NCBI RefSeq assembly: GCF_007828955.1
Contig: NZ_VIVR01000001.1
Coordinates: 310,001-374,000 of the forward strand
Direction of reading: 5' to 3'
Length of the DNA: 64,000 nt
Source: Kitasatospora atroaurantiaca
Lineage (GTDB): Bacteria > Actinomycetota > Actinomycetes > Streptomycetales > Streptomycetaceae
The notes under the pieces are model-generated. The model saw only the letters and a list, made by a program, of their open reading frames with translations, ran no database searches and was not told where the DNA came from. Position numbers and translations under genes: made by a program. Positions 60,577 through 64,000 of this stretch are shown here, one piece after another (the stretch's first letter is position 1; each line of letters begins with the position of its first letter).

Positions 60577-61613
60577 GCCCCCACCTCCTCGGGCTTCAGC
60601 GGCTGCGGCCGCGCGGTGTGCTTGGCCGACGACCGCCGGCGGGCGGCCTTGGCGCGGAAGGCGGGTGACTGGATCAGGCAGACCGCGATCACCACGAAGG
60701 CCTTGAAGACCAGCGTGGTCTCCGGCGGGATGCCGATGGTGTAGACGGTGGTGGACAGGGTCTGGATGATCAGCGCGCCGATCACCGTACCGCCGAGCGA
60801 GAACCGCCCGCCGGTCAGCGAGGTGCCGCCGACCACCACGGCCAGGATGGCGTCCAGCTCGATCCAGAGCCCGGCGTTGTTGCCGTCCGCGCTGGAGACG
60901 TTGGAGCTGATCATCAGCCCGGCGACGGCCGCGCACAGCGCGCTGAAGACGTACACCAGGCCGATCAGGCCCATCGCCCGGATGCCGACCAGCCGGCTTG
61001 CCACCGGGTTCCCGCCGACCGACTCCAGCAGCAGCCCGAGGGCCGTGCGCCGGGTCAGCAGCGAGGTCAGCAGGACGACCGCTCCCGCGAGCAGGATCGC
61101 GAACGGCATGGTCAGCCAGTAGCCGCCGCCGATCAGCTTGTACGGATCGCTGGTGACGGTGATGATCTGACCGTCCGTCACCAGCTGGGCGACGCCGCGT
61201 CCGGCCACCATCAGGATCAGGGTGGCGATGATCGGTTGGACACCGACCCTGGCCACCAGCACGCCGTTGGCCACCCCCAGCACCAGGGCCACCACCAGCG
61301 CGATCGCGACCGCGCCGAGCACCGTGCCCACGCCGGCCGGGTCGGCCGCCTCGCTGATGTGCAGGCAGGCCAGGGCGCCGGCGATGGCGACGGTGGAGCC
61401 GACCGAGAGGTCGATGCCGCCGGTCGCGATCACCAGGGTCATGCCCAGGGCGACCAGGATCAGCGGCGCGCCGAAGTGCAGGATGTCGACCAGGCTCCCG
61501 TACAGGTGCCCGTCCTTGATCCGGATCGCGAAGAAGTCCGGGGTGAACGCCAGGTTGGCCAGCAGCAGCGCCACGAGGACGACGGCGGGCCAGAAGAGGC
61601 GGTGCTTGGTCAT
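60573..61613 (-). CDS. ytfT: Sugar ABC transporter permease (YtfT-like)
   Basis: 346 residues, about ten helices: IATGGIDLSVGSTVAIAGAL, VQPIIATLILMVAGRGVAQLVTDGQIIT, NPVASRLVGIRAMG and AVVVGGTSLTGGRFSLGGT. The QPIIATLILM/ARGVAQLITDGQ stretch is typical of YtfT. Pairs with YjfF to form the channel. Overlaps its neighbours by 4 bases on both sides. Confidence 0.9.
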   Translation of the reverse strand: MTKHRLFWPAVVLVALLLANLAFTPDFFAIRIKDGHLYGSLVDILHFGAPLILVALGMTLVIATGGIDLSVGSTVAIAGALACLHISEAADPAGVGTVLGAVAIALVVALVLGVANGVLVARVGVQPIIATLILMVAGRGVAQLVTDGQIITVTSDPYKLIGGGYWLTMPFAILLAGAVVLLTSLLTRRTALGLLLESVGGNPVASRLVGIRAMGLIGLVYVFSALCAAVAGLMISSNVSSADGNNAGLWIELDAILAVVVGGTSLTGGRFSLGGTVIGALIIQTLSTTVYTIGIPPETTLVFKAFVVIAVCLIQSPAFRAKAARRRSSAKHTARPQPLKPEEVGA

Positions 61614-63145
61614 GACTGGGCTCCGCTTGCGATCGTCGTCATGATGCGCTCGGGGGTGAGCGAGCCGTCGTTCGGCAGCTTGGCCACCAGCCGGCGGTCC
61701 CGCAGCACACCCACCCGGTGGCTGAGCCGCAGCACCTCCTCCAGCTCGGCCGAGATGAACAGCACGGACATGCCGTCACCGGCCAACTTGGCCACCAGCT
61801 TCTGGATTTCTGCCTTGGCACCGATGTCGATCCCGCGGGTCGGCTCGTCCAGGATCAGCAGCTTGGGGTCGGTGATCAGCCAGCGGGCCAGCAGCACCTT
61901 CTGCTGGTTGCCGCCGCTGAGATTGCGCACCAGCGCCTCGGGGTTGTCCGGGCGGATGTCCAGGGCCCGGATCCAGCGCAGTGCGATCTCGTCCTGCTTG
62001 GTACGGGAGAGCGGACGCGTCCAGCCCCGGGCCGCCTGCAGGGCGAGGATGATGTTCTCCCGCACCGTCAACTCGCCGACCAGACCCTCGGTCTTGCGGT
62101 TCTCCGAGCAGAAGGCGATGCCGTACGAGATCGCGGCGCGCGGTGTGCGCAGGGTGGCGTCCGCGCCCTCGATCCGTACCGAGCCCTGGGTGCTGTGGTC
62201 GGCGCCGAAGAGCAGTCGGGCCGCCTCCGTCCGACCGGATCCCAACAGACCTGCCAGGCCTACGACTTCACCGGGGCGGATGGTCAGGTCGTACGGCTCG
62301 ATCGCGCCCTTGCGGGCGAGGCCGTCGGCGCGCAGGAACGGCGTGGTGCCGGCCGGTGCGGCGGGCTCGCGGCGGGTGCTGCCGGACAGCTCCTCCAGGC
62401 TCGCCAGTTCGCCGCCGATCATACGGGCGACCAGGTCGACCTGCCGGAGCTCACTGGTCAGGTACTCGCCCTCCAGGCGCCCGTTGCGCAGGATGGTCAT
62501 CCGGTCGCAGATCTCGTAGATCTGGTCCAGGAAGTGCGAGACGAACAGGATCGCCACGCCCTGGTCGCGCAACCGCCGCATCACGGCGAACAGTTGGCGC
62601 ACCTCGTCGCGGTCCAGGCTGGAGGTCGGCTCGTCCAGGATCAGCACCTTGGCCGAGACGTCCACCGCCCGGACGATCGCGACCAGCTGCTGGACGGCTA
62701 TCGAGTAGCTGTTCAGCGGGGCCGTGACGTCGATGTCCAGGTCGAGATCAGCGACCAACTCGGCGGCGCGGCGGCGAAGTTCGGACCAGTGGATGAGGCC
62801 GAACCGGCGCGGCTCGCGGCCGATGAAGATGTTCTCCGCGACCGACAGGTTCGGGCAGAGGTTCACCTCCTGGTAGACCGTGCTGATCCCGGCCAGCTGC
62901 GCCTGCAGCGGGCCGGAGATGTGGACGGTCCGGCCGTCCAGGACGACCTCGCCGCCGTCCGACTCGTAGACGCCGGTGAGGACCTTGATCAGGGTGGACT
63001 TGCCTGCGCCGTTCTCACCCATCAGCGCGTGCACCTCGCCGGGGAAGAGCCGGAAGTCGACCCCGTCCAGCGCCAGCACGCCCGGGAACTCCTTGCGGAT
63101 CCCGTGTACTTCCAGGACCGGTTGCTGTGCGCGTTGCGCCGGCAT
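61610..63145 (-). CDS. ytfR: Sugar ABC transporter ATP-binding protein (YtfR-like)
   Basis: 511 residues with two ABC domains: first [20 protein letters not shown], Walker [13 protein letters not shown]; second [24 protein letters not shown] and [16 protein letters not shown]. Matches the furanose-importer ATPase YtfR in order of neighbours. ATG 63145 has GAGGAGGGG upstream; the longer frame to 63187 overlaps the hairpin. Confidence 0.9.
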   Translation of the reverse strand: MPAQRAQQPVLEVHGIRKEFPGVLALDGVDFRLFPGEVHALMGENGAGKSTLIKVLTGVYESDGGEVVLDGRTVHISGPLQAQLAGISTVYQEVNLCPNLSVAENIFIGREPRRFGLIHWSELRRRAAELVADLDLDIDVTAPLNSYSIAVQQLVAIVRAVDVSAKVLILDEPTSSLDRDEVRQLFAVMRRLRDQGVAILFVSHFLDQIYEICDRMTILRNGRLEGEYLTSELRQVDLVARMIGGELASLEELSGSTRREPAAPAGTTPFLRADGLARKGAIEPYDLTIRPGEVVGLAGLLGSGRTEAARLLFGADHSTQGSVRIEGADATLRTPRAAISYGIAFCSENRKTEGLVGELTVRENIILALQAARGWTRPLSRTKQDEIALRWIRALDIRPDNPEALVRNLSGGNQQKVLLARWLITDPKLLILDEPTRGIDIGAKAEIQKLVAKLAGDGMSVLFISAELEEVLRLSHRVGVLRDRRLVAKLPNDGSLTPERIMTTIASGAQS

Positions 63146-63168
63146 CCGCCCCTCCTCTCGTGGTCGGG

Positions 63169-63205
63169 GACCGGGGGCGCTGGTCACTGACCCGCGCCCC
63201 CGGTC
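63169..63205 (-). terminator. Intra-operon hairpin between ytfQ and ytfR
   Basis: 12-bp perfect stem GACCGGGGGCGC/GCGCCCCCGGTC with a nested GGTCA-C-TGACC stem in the loop, 10 bases after the ytfQ stop. Same placement as the hairpins after xylF and chvE. Confidence 0.85.
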
Positions 63206-63215
63206 TCCGGGCCGG

Positions 63216-64000
63216 TCAGTACTGGCGGTTCGGCAGGGCGGCCGCGGCCTGGTCCTGGGTGAAGACGCCCTCCTCGGTCTTGATCCGGCGCGGCACCTGC
63301 TCGCCGGCCTTGACCTTCTTGATCAGGTCCATCAGCTGGTCGCCGAGGAGCGGGTTGCACTCGACGTCGACGTTGATCTTGCCCTGGCTCATCGCGGTGA
63401 AGGCGTCCTTGACGCCGTCGACCGAGATGATCTTGATGTCGGTACCGGGCTTCTTGCCGGCCTCCTCGATGGCCTGGATCGCGCCGAGGGCCATGTCGTC
63501 GTTGTGCGCGTAGAGCACGTCGATCTTCGGCTGGGACTTCAGGAAGGCCTGCATGACCTCCTTGCCCTTGGCCCGGGTGAAGTCACCGGTCTGGGAGGCC
63601 ACGATCTTGAACTTGGAGTCGGCCTTGATGACGTCGGTGAAGCCCGCCTTGCGGTCGTTGGCCGGGGCGGAGCCGGTGGTGCCCTGGAGCTCCACGATGT
63701 TCACCGCGTCGGTCTTGCCCTGGTACTGCTTCACCAGCCAGTCGCCGGCCCGCTTGCCCTCCTCCACGAAGTCGGAGCCGAGGAAGCTGGCGTAGAGCGA
63801 CTCGTCCTTGGAGTCCACCGCACGGTCCGTCAGGACGACCGGGATCTTGGCGTCCTTGGCCTCCTTGAGTACGGTGTCCCAACCCGACTCGACCACCGGC
63901 GAGAAGGCGATGACGTCCACCTTCTGCTGGATGAACGAGCGGATCGCCTTGATCTGGTTCTCCTGCTTCTGCTGGGCGTCGGAGAACTTCAGGGTGATGC
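63216..64000 (-). CDS. ytfQ: Sugar-binding protein YtfQ-like, cut by the window edge
   Basis: The frame stays open to the last base: the C-terminal 261 residues are visible. ITLKFSDAQQKQENQIKAIRSFIQQKVDVIAFSPVVESGWDTVLKEAKDAKIPVVLTDRAVD is the YtfQ/RbsB binding core, and YAHNDDMALGAIQAIEEAGKKPG the hinge-side strand. YtfQ of E. coli binds galactofuranose. The signal peptide and promoter lie right of the window. Followed by ytfR, ytfT and yjfF. Confidence 0.9.
   Translation of the reverse strand, partial: ITLKFSDAQQKQENQIKAIRSFIQQKVDVIAFSPVVESGWDTVLKEAKDAKIPVVLTDRAVDSKDESLYASFLGSDFVEEGKRAGDWLVKQYQGKTDAVNIVELQGTTGSAPANDRKAGFTDVIKADSKFKIVASQTGDFTRAKGKEVMQAFLKSQPKIDVLYAHNDDMALGAIQAIEEAGKKPGTDIKIISVDGVKDAFTAMSQGKINVDVECNPLLGDQLMDLIKKVKAGEQVPRRIKTEEGVFTQDQAAAALPNRQY

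Noticed and set aside
1..64000. tRNA, rRNA, CRISPR, insertion sequences, att sites
   Set aside because: No tRNA cloverleaf, regular spaced repeats, transposase motifs or terminal inverted repeats were found by reading.

Overview
The window is very GC-rich and dense with genes. It uses GTG, TTG and ATG starts, has many 4-base stop/start overlaps, and ends most transcripts with long perfect hairpins that lack a T-run. These traits, together with streptophobe, DUF6777, FHA-ABC and DUF5994 proteins and XylFGH/ChvE-GguAB sugar importers, point to a streptomycete (Streptomyces or Kitasatospora). Both edges cut genes: an HPr-kinase-like ATPase on the left and a YtfQ-type sugar-binding protein on the right. 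No rRNA, tRNA, CRISPR array, transposase or phage structural gene was seen.

Left third (1-20.4 kb): an operon fragment (HprK-like kinase, EamA transporter, CYTH protein), DUF1015, a methyltransferase, a large secreted multidomain protein and a tandem GNAT. Next comes a signalling block: DUF6777 and streptophobe membrane proteins in divergent orientation, a soluble Ser/Thr kinase, and a giant FHA-FHA-ABC transporter. Then a GNAT, an AlkD/SRPBCC/MarR operon with a palindromic operator at the MarR promoter, a PQQ-propeller lipoprotein and the PBP4-type DacB.

Middle (20.4-35.7 kb): a leaderless CHAP-PG_binding-LysM cell-wall hydrolase behind an attenuator-like double hairpin, then xylFGH. An ArsR regulator and an MFS transporter are divergent. 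A compact operon (membrane protein, XRE regulator, MDR oxidoreductase) lies behind a striking three-site operator array. A second, transmembrane Ser/Thr kinase is paired with a likely substrate protein carrying repeated Thr motifs. An SAH-like HD hydrolase is divergent from a uridine-kinase-like protein that has lost its P-loop.

Right third (35.8-64 kb): an apparent L-arabinose/arabinan regulon interrupted by a few stress-type small genes (PRC-barrel, DUF5994, DUF2797). Four promoters share one design: a TTGAC(A/G) -35 box, a 16-17 base spacer, and a LacI-type palindrome (ATTGTTAGCGCTAACAAT or variant) lying on the -10 box. They drive an aldo/keto reductase, the ChvE-MmsA-MmsB importer, three secreted GH43 enzymes, and araB-araD-araA-galM. 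A second importer (YtfQ-YtfR-YtfT-YjfF) lies just upstream of araB. Together these would cut arabinan outside the cell, import the released arabinose by one or two ABC systems, and convert it through AraA, AraB and AraD to D-xylulose 5-phosphate. The LacI-type regulator itself is not in the window. In all three sugar-importer operons a strong stem-loop sits exactly between the binding-protein gene and the ATPase gene.
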